From Rhynochetos jubatus (Eukaryota > Chordata > Aves > Eurypygiformes > Rhynochetidae): DNA of 64,000 bases. The position numbers were made by a program, and so were the translations under genes. Positions 12,301 through 24,300 of this stretch are shown piece by piece (the stretch's first letter is position 1; each line of letters opens with the position of its first letter). Location: contig CM050648.1 in NCBI GenBank assembly GCA_027574665.1, forward strand, positions 46,043,200-46,107,199. The letters run 5' to 3'. Under the pieces are notes generated by a model that worked only from the letters and a program-made list of their open reading frames with translations, had not been told where the DNA came from and ran no database searches.

Positions 12301-15300
12301 GAGGGAGAAACTGGCTGCGCATGGTAATGGTCCTCTGTGAACACAGCCAGCCGAAATAAATACCATGGGAACGCTACAAATGACAGTCTGCGCCAATTCT
12401 CCTTTGCATAAACATTCTAATTACATAAAAAACTTTCTTTAAAGCTATCTGAAACCTCTGGACTAGATTGCAACAAATTAAAGTAACCGTAAGTTATCTG
12501 CAGTGAAAACACAGCCAGCAGAGCTTTTAGCATGGATTACGTTCAGCTAGAAATTTTACCCTGAGTTTGTACCATTTTTATTATGATATGAGTCACGGAG
12601 AGTTTAATGTAAGATCAGCACAATTGCAAACAGATCTGTCACAGGGTGTTTCTCTGATGTACGAGAGGATGAGTTACCGCTAATGAGGCCTGATTGTCCC
12701 AGGACAATAATAACAGTAAAAACGGAAAGAATGAATGAAGATACTGTTATTAGCCTAACAGGGATTGAAGAACTTGGCATTTAGCAGAGAAGTACCTTGG
12801 TCTCAGTACTTCCTTACTGAATCACAGCTAATGCCCATGGATTAATCAAAAAAATAAAAAAGAAAGGTCATTGCACCCCACAGTAAAAGAAGATGGGGAA
12901 ACTGTTCTTATCCAACTGCGTATTTCTTTTACGCAGAACAAAAAAGGCTCTTCCTATAGGTCACTAAGACGAGAGGGAATGCTGGGAAAAGGGTGCAGCA
13001 ACCAGAGGCACGAGTCCCAATCCAACGCTCACTCTATAAGTGGGAGGTCTTCAAATAAATTTAGTAGGATTTAGATCTGCCTTTTCCGTGGCCATTTTGA
13101 AAAGCAAAGCGAAGGGATCAGGGGAAGGTTATTGGCAAGCGGTGCTGACTGCAGAACAGTAACCACCAGCAGTGAGAGCTGTGGAAGAGGAGGCTGGCCC
13201 CGAGACCTGGAGTTGTTTCCAGGCTCTCATCCGAGCCTCTTTCCTTCCTCGGTCAGGAACGCATCAGGCAAGTCATACACTGGTGATGGAACCATCATGG
13301 TATATTTTTCTGTTTCCCAAAACAACGTTTCCAACTTCCTCGAGATGCATTAATATTCATCCTACGTGAAAGGGTAAAATGAAAGATTTGCGCTGAGCAG
13401 AAGCGAGAGAAGTTGGCAAAGCGCGCAGCCAGCAGGAAGTCTATTCAAAAGACTAATTAGAGCCACAGAAACCCTCTAGCCCACCAGAGCCTTCCTTAAA
13501 GAGTATCTTTAGTAGTTTAGCAGAATTGTTAATGATTTAATGCATGAGCTACAGAACTACAGTGATTAGTGGGTTAGTGCTCTCATACTGACCGTGAATT
13601 GTTGTGAAGCTGATTTACATACAGCTTTATAAGAGAATGCTCATCAGCCACAGGACTGGCTGCATTTATACCCCCAAGTAACCTGAATGATTCAAACAAC
13701 GACACCTTGTTAATATCCCAAAAAGTATACACAGAGACCGGCGTGTTCAGAGCGGGTTCATGACTATAAGTGCAATTTGTAACCATTTAGAAAGGATACT
13801 GACTTGACAGTCGGCAGGGTGCTTTTTTTATTTAATAAAAAAAGTGCAAATTACATTTATAAGAGCCAAAAATAAAAACAATGAGAATAAGCTGTCTAAC
13901 ACTTAAAAATCCTGCTAGGTCACTGAAACAAAAGTTACAATAGCTTTCACATACAAGTAACGTAATTGCTTTATATATCAGGGTACTGTTAACTCTAAAA
14001 AAGCCAGAACTGACTGCTGCATCATGGAAAATTTTGCTGTGTAAGGACGTCATACTATCCACTTATAAGGAAGTCTGGGTACCCACGGCTGTAGGGTTTT
14101 TGTCTCCTGCCTTCAGGGGACTCTCCTAGAGAAGTTATTCCTCTAGGAGAAAAGGAATTCTAATGGCTCAGGGATCACATATGTTTAATCCTAATGGTTA
14201 AAGACAATCGGTTGAATTAAAGAACACAAAAGTAAAATAATCAGGATTTTTTCAAACAAAGAAAACAAGTAGCACAGTAGATGATAGTGCTGTGATTACT
14301 ACTGCAGGTCTCAGGCCTAAATGGCAAAGCAGATTTTTGTTGAATGAGCACAGGGACTCCCTGGGGGTAAACAGAAGCAACAGCTATACTCTTAAAGAGC
14401 ATAGCTCTTAACGACCTGTCCTGGAGAGGCCACAAATAGATTATCCAGTCTTGCCCCGACACATACAATTCCATATAGTCCAACAACAGAAATGAATACG
14501 CATTTGCAGTCTCGGCTGTCTGTACAGGCAGGAGAACTAGTCTTGAGGGCTGCTCTGGGACTGGCTTTCAAAAAGCATCTCAGTCACACCCAGCAGCTAT
14601 TTGCACTGAGACAACACTGAGAGCTTACGGTTCATCGCTCCCAGTAACAAAGTTCATAAATCACAGTAAGCCATCTTTACTCTGACATCACAGAGTGGTA
14701 CGCTGTGGGTTTGGTTTAGGTGTTAAAAAATGTAGCCATGCACACTCAGAGATTGTGTTTGGTTATTCAGGAACGCTGAAGCACTGACATGTACAGCAGG
14801 AACCAATCAATAACATGCACCCAAGGAAGACGTATCACTCATCTTCCCCAGTACAGCAGGAAGTTATTTTACTGCCACCTTCTCCTCTATGCGCACTGGT
14901 AGGCTTACATGGATCACGTGAAACTGCTAGCAAATGCTACACACATTTTGGCCACAGGAGCCAAAATACTGAGCCAAAATGTACACTCAGCTGCAAGCAC
15001 CTTCTCTTTGGGATCAATGTGTCTGACCCCTCTTCCCTGGTTTGTTTGCTGAAGGGTCACTGTAAGGCAAGACTGTTCTCTCTCTTGCAGCCTTTAATAA
15101 AAATCTGAATGGTTTAACAGGAATAAGGATGTCTTGCTGTATCTTGCAAGTAAGAACATGTTTATATCATATCTTGCAGTACGATGCCAGCATTCCCAGT
15201 AGGCAACAGCAAGTCCCAGTTTCTATTCCCACGCTGCTGCTACAAAACGGCTTCTCACCAACGGGTTTCTCACCTGTTTTCAGCCCCCACGGGAGGATGC

Positions 15301-18300
15301 CTACATGTACACTTGGTCACATTTAGTGGGACGTCATAGTTCAAATGAGAACTGAAGTTCTGTGCTCTGTTGTGAGGAGTTTGGGTTGTCTTAACGCCAG
15401 CCCTCCATCTACATACCTTGGTATCAGTCCAAAAGAACCAAGGCATTTTCTAGTCATGTTTGTTCATTTTATTGTGGTTGTGTGTGTGTTTGGGTTTTTT
15501 TTCAGAGCACGAGGGAACTGAAAATTGAAAACTCCATCACCCTCATACACTGATTTAACTTAAATTACAGTAAGAACTCACCTTCTGTTTGCAAAAGGAC
15601 TTCCTGAGGGAACAGAGTGGGAGAAGAGTGTGTCGTTCATGCTGGTTACAGGTCGTGGGGGCCTAGAAGAAGGCAAAATATCCAGTTGTATTAATTTTGC
15701 ACAACAGAAAACTCATAAGCAACAGTATTTACAGAAAATTAAGTGAACTTCTTGTTAAAGTAACATTACTACTAGCATCTTCTGCTTTAAGAAGCAGTAG
15801 TTCTAAATAAAAGAAGCTGTGTTTTTAACCAGAAGTTGATAAAAATCACACTGTTACTTAGGTCAAGATAGAAATAATGCTTTTGTGTGTGCTGAGGTGA
15901 GTTTTAAGCAAAGTGCCCAACTTTTTTCTTGCTTTGGCAAAATAACCACTATGACGTTTTTTCTTTCCAGAGCCTGTAGTCCACCGTGCAGTCACTGCTT
16001 TCAACCAGCTAGGCTGAGCACTGGTGGCAGCATGGAGGCCTGCAGGGGATGGCTGCCAATAAATGACACATCTTTTCATGAGGTTATCCTTGGTGCTCAG
16101 CTCCATCCTACCATATCCACACAGTGACCACAGCATACCCACAGCCATCAGTGTCCCAAAAAATACGGGTAGCGCTAAACTGGTTTAACAACAAATCTTT
16201 TCAACTGGTATATCAAACCCGCAAATCAAAATTTAAAGTAAGTATATAGTTTAATAGGATCCCTTAATAACGATGTTTTTATTACGACATTCTTTACTTC
16301 CAGGTCTTACTAAAAACTAAATGAGAAGAGATATTTCCTCTGCTTTTTTACTGTCTACACTTAAAAAATACTTTATGTATAATTTTTAATTCTGTATCCA
16401 TTAAGGAGAAATTTCCGCTTCTTAATGGACTTCTTATGCAACAAATGTGGTCTTTGACAAGTCCAAATGGATTTCTCAGCATGAAAACACCCCACTGATT
16501 TTAAGAATTGTACCTGCAGACACACAGGAAAAACTACAGTTCTGGTCAGTCAGAGATTTGAGAAGCAGCATTTTGTGCTCTATGTACTTATGGAGAAGTG
16601 TTTAATATTATTTTTCATGGATTCATTCATCAGAGCTAGGAAGAGCTTTGGGTGAGGCCATGATCAGAGCCAATCCAATGGAAAGGTCATTGTGGTATGA
16701 ATCTTGAAGCACAGAGATTTGAAAATAAACTTCAAGAAAATGCTTAGAAAGTAATTTTATTTACTGGGCAAGCAACTGGTATTGTGTTGCCTGGGAACTG
16801 TGAACTGGTAATTGATGCTGAAGCAGTTCACACCAACTCCATACGGCTACTGCATTTCTCCTTTTCTCCATGCAATTACTGGCCAGTGAACAGATCCAAA
16901 ACTAACTGGGCACAGGCCAGGGTTTCTGAAAGATGGCTCCAACCACGTGCTGCTGAGCCCTGATCAGTAGAGAAGGGAGGAGAGCCTGGTTCTCAGCACT
17001 GCCCCAGGGGAGGAGGCAGGAGGAGTGCTCCCTTGGCAGAGCCTGGGCTCTGCTTTGCCTTGCACCCCATCCACCTCTGCTGACTGAGTAGGAAGTGGGT
17101 ATGTGGCACCCACAGACTTCAGCAGATCAACACACACACTTGAGGGTAATGTCTTCTCTAACCTTTATCTCAAAATAGGGATGGAAGGGAAAGTTTCTAA
17201 GCCCCCAAAGAGGTTTTCTCTTTCACTGTCTCTGTATTCAAAGACATTTATTTCATTCTGCACTCTGATAAAAAGTTAAAGATTGGTAATAATGAGATTA
17301 TTGCATTTTTTCCAAGCTTTTTCCTCCAATAAGTGTACTAAAGAAGAAAAATACTCACCAAGTATCTCTTTTGCAGCCAAAATGAAATGGAAAAGAGATC
17401 ATTAATTACATTGTCAGTTTAATATGTATATGGTTTAAGTAGTGCATTGGACATACTCCATTCATTTGACCCTGGTTCTGCAAAAAGCTTGAGAGCCTCT
17501 ATGCATAAAAGGTCACTGATCCATTTATATATGCAGAGCTACTTTTGTGTACAAATGCCTATAAACTCTAAGGCTTTGCTACGGTTTTGTGATTCGCATT
17601 AGTTTGTCAACTGTTATATGAAGAAACCTATATTAAACTAATCTGAGCTTTCCCAAGGCAAGTTTCTTAAAGGCTGATGCCCCTGTCACATTCCTCAGGT
17701 TCAGCCTGAATATCAAATGGATATTCAAACGTACATCTACAGTTGTGTGATGTGGCATGACAAGAACAGCAGGCTTTATGGTAAAGCAAAGGAAATCTCA
17801 GCTGTTGACTATAAATGTGTATCTTGCTGACGTTATTTCTAAACTTCTGGAAGTGAGTGATTAAGCTGATAAAAGTGAGCTGATGATAATCAACTTTCCT
17901 CAAGGAGGCAGAAAACACTTAATGCTATTAAAATATGCTGTGTAATATATGCATGTTATGGCACAGTACATACAGTCAGAAACCAAATTAAATAAGAGGA
18001 ATTTTTCAAGTGCGCCATGCTGGTCTAACCTCTTTACAGTGATGTCAAAAATAATCCCCCCCATGGGCTTAGTTGGAAACAGTCAAGCCAGTGCAGAATG
18101 CATTTGAAAATCCCTCCACAATGTGCTGGCCACGCCATTTGTCATCTCTGCAGTCTGGTGATTCTTTTTTGTTGCCTATCTTACATATCTAAAAAGGAAA
18201 AATGACCCCACCATCGTGGGGGCGGGGAGAGTTCCTCCATCAGGTTAATGACACCTTGATAACTACTTCTCTAGATGAGCCTCAGATGCGTTTCTTGCTT

Positions 18301-21300
18301 AATTGAAAATTTCGTGTGGCACCAGTAAAACAGAAAAACCATGCAGTCTTTTTGTCTGGTACCACTCAAAGGTGAAAAAACAATGAAAAGGAAAGGCTGT
18401 ATAATAATGCAGAGAGTACGTGTCCTCATTTAAGCTAGAAGCTAAGAAAAGGATACTGTTTTGTTGCCAAATCTTTTCCATTAAATGCACACATAAAACC
18501 CTTTTTGCCTGGATTCTTGCCCAGAGCTGTTTCTCTCAACTTCCATTATGTTTAAAAATAAAAACCACATCAGCGAGAAGATATTCTCAATGAGGTACTG
18601 TAGCATATCTCTCCCCTTAGTTAATTTATGTGAATTAGGCTGTAGATCACGCTACCTTCACAACTTACAGATTTTTCACTCAAGTATCATTATAGCCAGT
18701 ATATATTGCCAAGTTATAGTGCCCTCAATCTATGAATACGGAGAAACTCTATCACAGAACAAAATGGATGATGGTGCATTCTCACATCCAATCACTCTAA
18801 ATTATGCCTGTATAGGTAGGATGAAGGGAAGGTGTTAATTTCACAGTGAAGATTTGGAACAGATCCTACTCAGTTCCGGCACCTTCCCCTTGCCTTTCCT
18901 AAATGCATTTAATCCATCCACAGTAGCCCAGTTTTCACTACCCATTATCTTGTGACATTCCCTCAGGCCTCTGAGGTCCTCCTCTTTCAGTTTCATACTC
19001 TGTGTCTCTTCCCATTTCTCTTAAAATCAGCCCTGCGAAATCATCAGTGACTCGCTGGCAGAGCCAGGCTGTTACACCACACACAGCAGTGGGGCAGCTC
19101 AGCAGATCCTACTCTGGATGATTTCTTCCAACCTCCTCCACGGGATGAATGGGTTTTAACTGACAGTGTAACAGGGATTTGGCAGTATGTACCTGCCAGA
19201 GGCAGCTCGTGTCTGAAGAGCAGAGTGCTCTTTCATGCCCTGAAAAAATTCTGCCGTAACCACACAAGGAGCACCATCAGCATGATTTATCCTTAAAATG
19301 CCAGGTAGGTTAGATGAATTTTCCAGGTGTCACACACTGACCAGCATGTACTAGCTCTTGAAGATGCTGCAAACAATCACTCAGTACTGGCAAGAGTAAA
19401 TATGTACGATAACTACAGATGGGAATCGTTCCAGCAGCCAGTAACACAGATACGCAGCACGTAAATACAATTTTAATGGCTGCTGCCTGGAATGCTTCAG
19501 TCACAGCCCCTGGGAAGGTGGTTAAAAAAGATCTTTTCCTAAGACATATAAGATGATCTTATCCTAAGAGTAAAAGAAATACTTTTCCAAGTTAATTTCT
19601 TTGTGTAACTTTCTTCCAACCAGTGTTTTAATTTTTCCTGGAACGTTTAACTTTTTTTTTTTTTTTAAGGACCCAGGAAGCAAAGGTAAAACAAAGTGAT
19701 ACATAAGAAAACCTGAGGAAATGCCACTACAGGCAGTGAACATGTTTTAGGAAAAAAGAAAATCCCAAGTGATCATTTCTCCACCTGGCACAAATACATT
19801 TTCTCCCTGCTTTGAGTTTCTTGATTACCGCAGAGAAAAAGCAGTGACACAAACTACTATACCAAGAATAATTTTGTTTTCCCAAAGTATCAAAACAAAG
19901 ATAAAACTGACTTGGAAATTAAAGACTGTTCTTGTGCAGAATCACAAAATTAGTCTTCATGGCTGAGGGAAGTCACAGCTCCACTAAAGCCAGTGAGAAC
20001 TCTGACACCAATTTCAACAAAATTGGTAGGACTTCCCTTTTCTCTGGTGTTTCATGTCAAGACATACCTGTAATACACTGAAGTTGAGAGTCTCTAGATG
20101 ACAAAACTAATGTTCTCAGCATGAATACATCCCAAAGTGCTGAAACTCTATGGAATTGTATGGATATGTCTTGAGGAGAATAGGGACCTACCAACACTGG
20201 ATCTCAGTATTTGTTTGTATGCCACTATCCCACTGACTCTTCAAGTGAACTCACACCGGAAGAACATTTTTACACTAAATACTCCTATTAACAAATTTGC
20301 ACTTGTGATGCATTGAGCCTGATAGGCCACAGCTGCCTCCCATTTTGTTCAGAGCTATAGTATCTACACTCGGCGTAAGCAAGTCCTGCAACAAAGCTTA
20401 CTTTCTCTACAGCACACAGATACTTACACAATATGAGCCAGGTTTAGAGGTTTTTCAGGCTGGTCAGGGAACATTGGGTGCAAAGGTTCACGGCTGGAAG
20501 CACAGCTTAAAGACTTGCTAAGTGCATTAGTTAGCTTCTTAGCAGGTGATTTCTGGGAGGAACAAGGAAGGTAGAGGTAATCTGGACAAGTAAGGTGCAT
20601 ACTGTTTCTTCTATAGGAAGCACAAAACAACAGGAAGCTCTACGGCTTACATAGGCATGACTGACAACCCCTTAGCCCCCCCTCCCGTCCCCAGGGTGTG
20701 GTAAAGGCAAAGGCTGTTTAGTTTGGAGGAAAGACTACTCTTACCTTCAGGGGCCTTTAGAGTAGGCTTGGGGGGGTATATCTATACGGACAGATGCAAC
20801 TGCCAGGGTGTATCTATATGGACAGATGCAATTGCCATGGCTTCTTTGCAATGCTGCACGCAGGTAGTATTGAATGAAGGACAGCACGAAGTTAAGTGCT
20901 GCCTGGACTAGGGCTGACTCGTGCCTCACCAGCCTGGAGTGCAAGCAGAACAAATCTTTGTATGCCTATCCATAGAGATACACCTACAGGACACCATCTC
21001 CTTCCTAAGTTGTGGGCCAGGCACAAGGCTGCTGTATTCTTTCTCTCCGCTGGTATTTCCCTCCTCAGCTCTAGCACCCTGTACTGTTTAGCTGCTGCTA
21101 CAAAGCTCCTCTGCCACCTCCCAGGGCCGCTGCAGCTCGGACCATACCGGGAAAGAGGAAATTTCAGACACACGTATGGCGGGAATTGCTCCATCATGGT
21201 GACAGTGCTCCAGAAGAGTCTGATGTACTGTCACTGTCACCACAAGACGGGGAGGCATGCTTTTCACCCTGAAATCCCATCAGTGAGTCTAAAAAATCAG

Positions 21301-24300
21301 TATTTTCTGCTTTCAAGTTTTGGACAGTCTTTGCAGTTGAATGCTTCCCTAAAGGAGGACTCAGAGATCTAGGGTGTCTTTTAGGCTGTGTGAGAGATTC
21401 TCCAAACCACCTCTGTGACTCAGCTTCGCTGCCAGTAAAAACAGGGGTAGCGATCCTTACACTGTCTCTTCCCCCTGAAACACAGCCAAAATTTCTACGT
21501 GCTGAAATTTTAAAATGTTTCTGGAACTTAACAGGAGTGGTATTGTACGTGTTCACACACATCGAGTTATGACCGTAATCAACAGTGAAATTTTACTATT
21601 ACAGAATTCCAACCTAAATACACAAAGTTCAGCCTTTTTTCTCTTTCATTAAAATTGCAATTTCACTTTGAGATCGGTTTAGTTCCACTGCACCCACGAA
21701 CACCTTTAACCTGCATGTGGAGCTCGATGCAGATGCGTTAAGGAGAAGGCTAACCTGGTTTGAACAAAGGCTAATGAACACTACCAGGAAGGCACTTTTA
21801 AACTTGAAGCAAAACATTTGCTTCTGACAGGGCAACATTTGAAAACACTAGGCACGTAGTCACGTTTTGTCTTCTGCTGAGCAGAAATCTTAAGTTTTCA
21901 AATTACTTCCTACCTATAATTACAGCTCTCTCGGCTACAGCAAAAAACCCAGACTTTATAGCACAAATTGCTGTTAGGAATGAAGTCGGAGCTACGTAGT
22001 GGGCACTCTCGTATTCAGAGACTAAACTCAAGCCATTCATGTCTATGAAACAAGCAGCAATTAGGACCCAAAAAAACAATTACAAACCCAGATCTGCTGG
22101 GAGGCAGCGCAGGGCCCCGTGTGACTGGCATACAGAACAAGCCACATCAAATTTAACCCTTGCCTCCTCCATCAACAGAAAAACAGGTATTTAAAAAGTG
22201 TTAAGCTTCAGAACTTTGTTAAAAAATAGTCAAAAAGCGTTGTACAAACGTGAGTCATTGGTATATGTATAACTGGTTTTCTTTTAATAACAATATACTT
22301 CTGTAACATTTGAGATTAGTTAGGATACTTGTGCTGGTCTCCAGATTTGAACCCTGAAGGACGGGGACGCTCCATGACCAAGGGCTTCTGCTGGGGCTTT
22401 GCTCCAGCCCGTGGAGAGCTTAGCCCCCCATGCCTGATGCCCTTCAGAGAACGTTAACGTCGCCGTTGATACTCCTCTTTCAGATTAGAAAAAGCACTGA
22501 ATTTTTTTATTTAACAATGAAAAGACTGAAGTGTGTTTGTCTCTACAGTAAACACGGCTGTGGATCTAAGCCTGTGACCACGCTCAGAACTACAGTGCCA
22601 GGATTGCCAAAACTACCATCCCAAATGCTACGCGTATGCTGCAGCCACTCAACTGAAAATATTGATGAGTGCGAGTTAAGTATTCATCACTTCATTTACA
22701 CGTCGCCAAACCGAGCGCGCCAAGGCCGATTTTACCGCGAGTCCTGCGGGAGCGGGAGACGCTGCCGTGCTCCTGGTGCCAGTCGCTGGCCCCTCCTGCC
22801 CTGCCCTCCCAGTGGCACGCGCCCTCAGAGGCACCCCAAATCCTCACCCAGAAAAGACCGTGCCCACCTCCGTGCTCTCCCGATGGCTCCCCAAGGCTCG
22901 AGCCTCCCTGATGGGGTCACCGATCTGAACCAGCAGCCCAGCTCCTGGCCTCCCTGTGCTGGACGGCTACTCAGAGCTGCAGCCGGGGGTTTCTCCGCCG
23001 GCTGGAGGGCAAAGCTGTCTGCAGCGAGACGCGAGCCTTCCCTTACCCATGACGTGTACTCTTTCATTTGGTGCTGGTTGCTGTGGGAACCGCTGGCATG
23101 GCCCCTCCAGAAGCAGTCCTGACAGAGCTGGTAATTGTGACACTGCTGGCAGCGGTAGCGAAACCCCATCATGCTCTCGCTGTGGCAGTAGGAACACTCG
23201 ACGGGGTGGAAGACTGCGCGGAGAAAGAAACGCCGAGATGTAAAACAAAGCAGAGGAACCCCCAGCAAAGGTTTACGGACAAAGCCCCAAACTGAAGGGC
23301 AAATCCCTTTGCTGTTTCCAGCCTCTGCAGTGGCGGATGCTGCCTGCGACTCTGACCCGTGAAAACTGGAGTAGCGGCCCGCCAACCCGTGCTGAGCCGT
23401 GGGCAATGCTTCCTGTGCTGGGCCCAAACCCTTCAACACTTCTGAGCTGATACCTCCTGCTCACAGCTCTGAAAAATGTGTTCAGTGTCTCACAGAATAC
23501 AGGAGAAGAGGAAATACATACGTGGGAAAATGCACCACAGCCTTCAGCTGGTTAGTGGGGGAAGCCAAATGCTTTGCTGTGCTGTCAGGAGCTAAAGCGA
23601 TGTGCCTCGGAAGAAAAGTCAAGCTCAGCTGTCTGATTACTGGGAGCACAGAAATGTACTTAGGACTGTCATTGTCTCTTAATTACTGCTGTCAGACTGT
23701 ACAACTGGTGTCATTTAGGTACCTATATATGGAGTTGAACACTTAGCTTTGGATGCCCAGATTTGGAAAGCTGGCCATTGAAGGGACCCATGTGGTCCTG
23801 TTCTCTGTTCCACTCAGAAGCAGATAGTAATGAGGATTCAAGTCACTGAGCACGTTAAGGCACCAACCAAGACATTTTGAAGCCCCTTCCTGGCAATACT
23901 GCTGTTTCTGTTCCTCACTACAGCATGTACCCAATTTACCACGAGGTACTGAACATCTCCTTGTTCCCTGACACCTTCTGCTTGTCAGTTGTAAGGTTCA
24001 GCCAGGGAGGATTTGGATCAGTGCTGAGGGTGTCAAGGTTTTAATCGCTTGCCAGAAATTCGCAGCAGGAAGGGTTAGTGCTCTAGGCTGGGAAACAGTG
24101 CGAAGCTGGTGAGGGACAGGGTGGGATGACAAGAGCTTGAAGAAGACAGGTGGTTCTGTAGCCAAGGACTTGGGAACAACACCTTACCCTGCTTGGTGCC
24201 TTTCAGTGGAAAAGGGATTTATTTAGTACAAGGACGCATACAACTGCCTCCTTCTTCTCTTATCACCAAAAACTGGCTGCACTCCCTGCTCCCCTGACCT

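Larger units (their letters stand above)
7267..13592 (-). other. DTNA intron, 6.3 kb
   Basis: Holds the solo LTR at 8313-9068 and the old LINE remnant at about 9740-10480 (listed separately). From about 10700 to 13592 I see only AT-rich intron with no recognised repeat or exon. Confidence 0.9.
20553..23046 (-). other. DTNA intron, 2.5 kb
   Basis: Holds a two-copy tandem repeat (20776-20840), an unidentified Ser-rich open frame (21194-21562) and a GC/CpG-rich end next to the ZZ exon (from about 22685). No recognised transposon. Confidence 0.85.

Noticed and set aside
14122-14150. 10-bp perfect hairpin with 9-nt loop
   Set aside because: About one or two such hairpins are expected by chance in 64 kb; no terminator or RNA gene context.
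22430-23122. 230-codon plus-strand open frame
   Set aside because: Its GC-rich part lies antisense to the ZZ exon and the patch beside it; no protein similarity seen. A shadow of base composition.
22825-23439. 204-codon minus-strand frame containing the ZZ finger, read as one long exon
   Set aside because: Only 23047-23213 has family similarity and it is bounded by good splice sites; the flanks are intron read-through.
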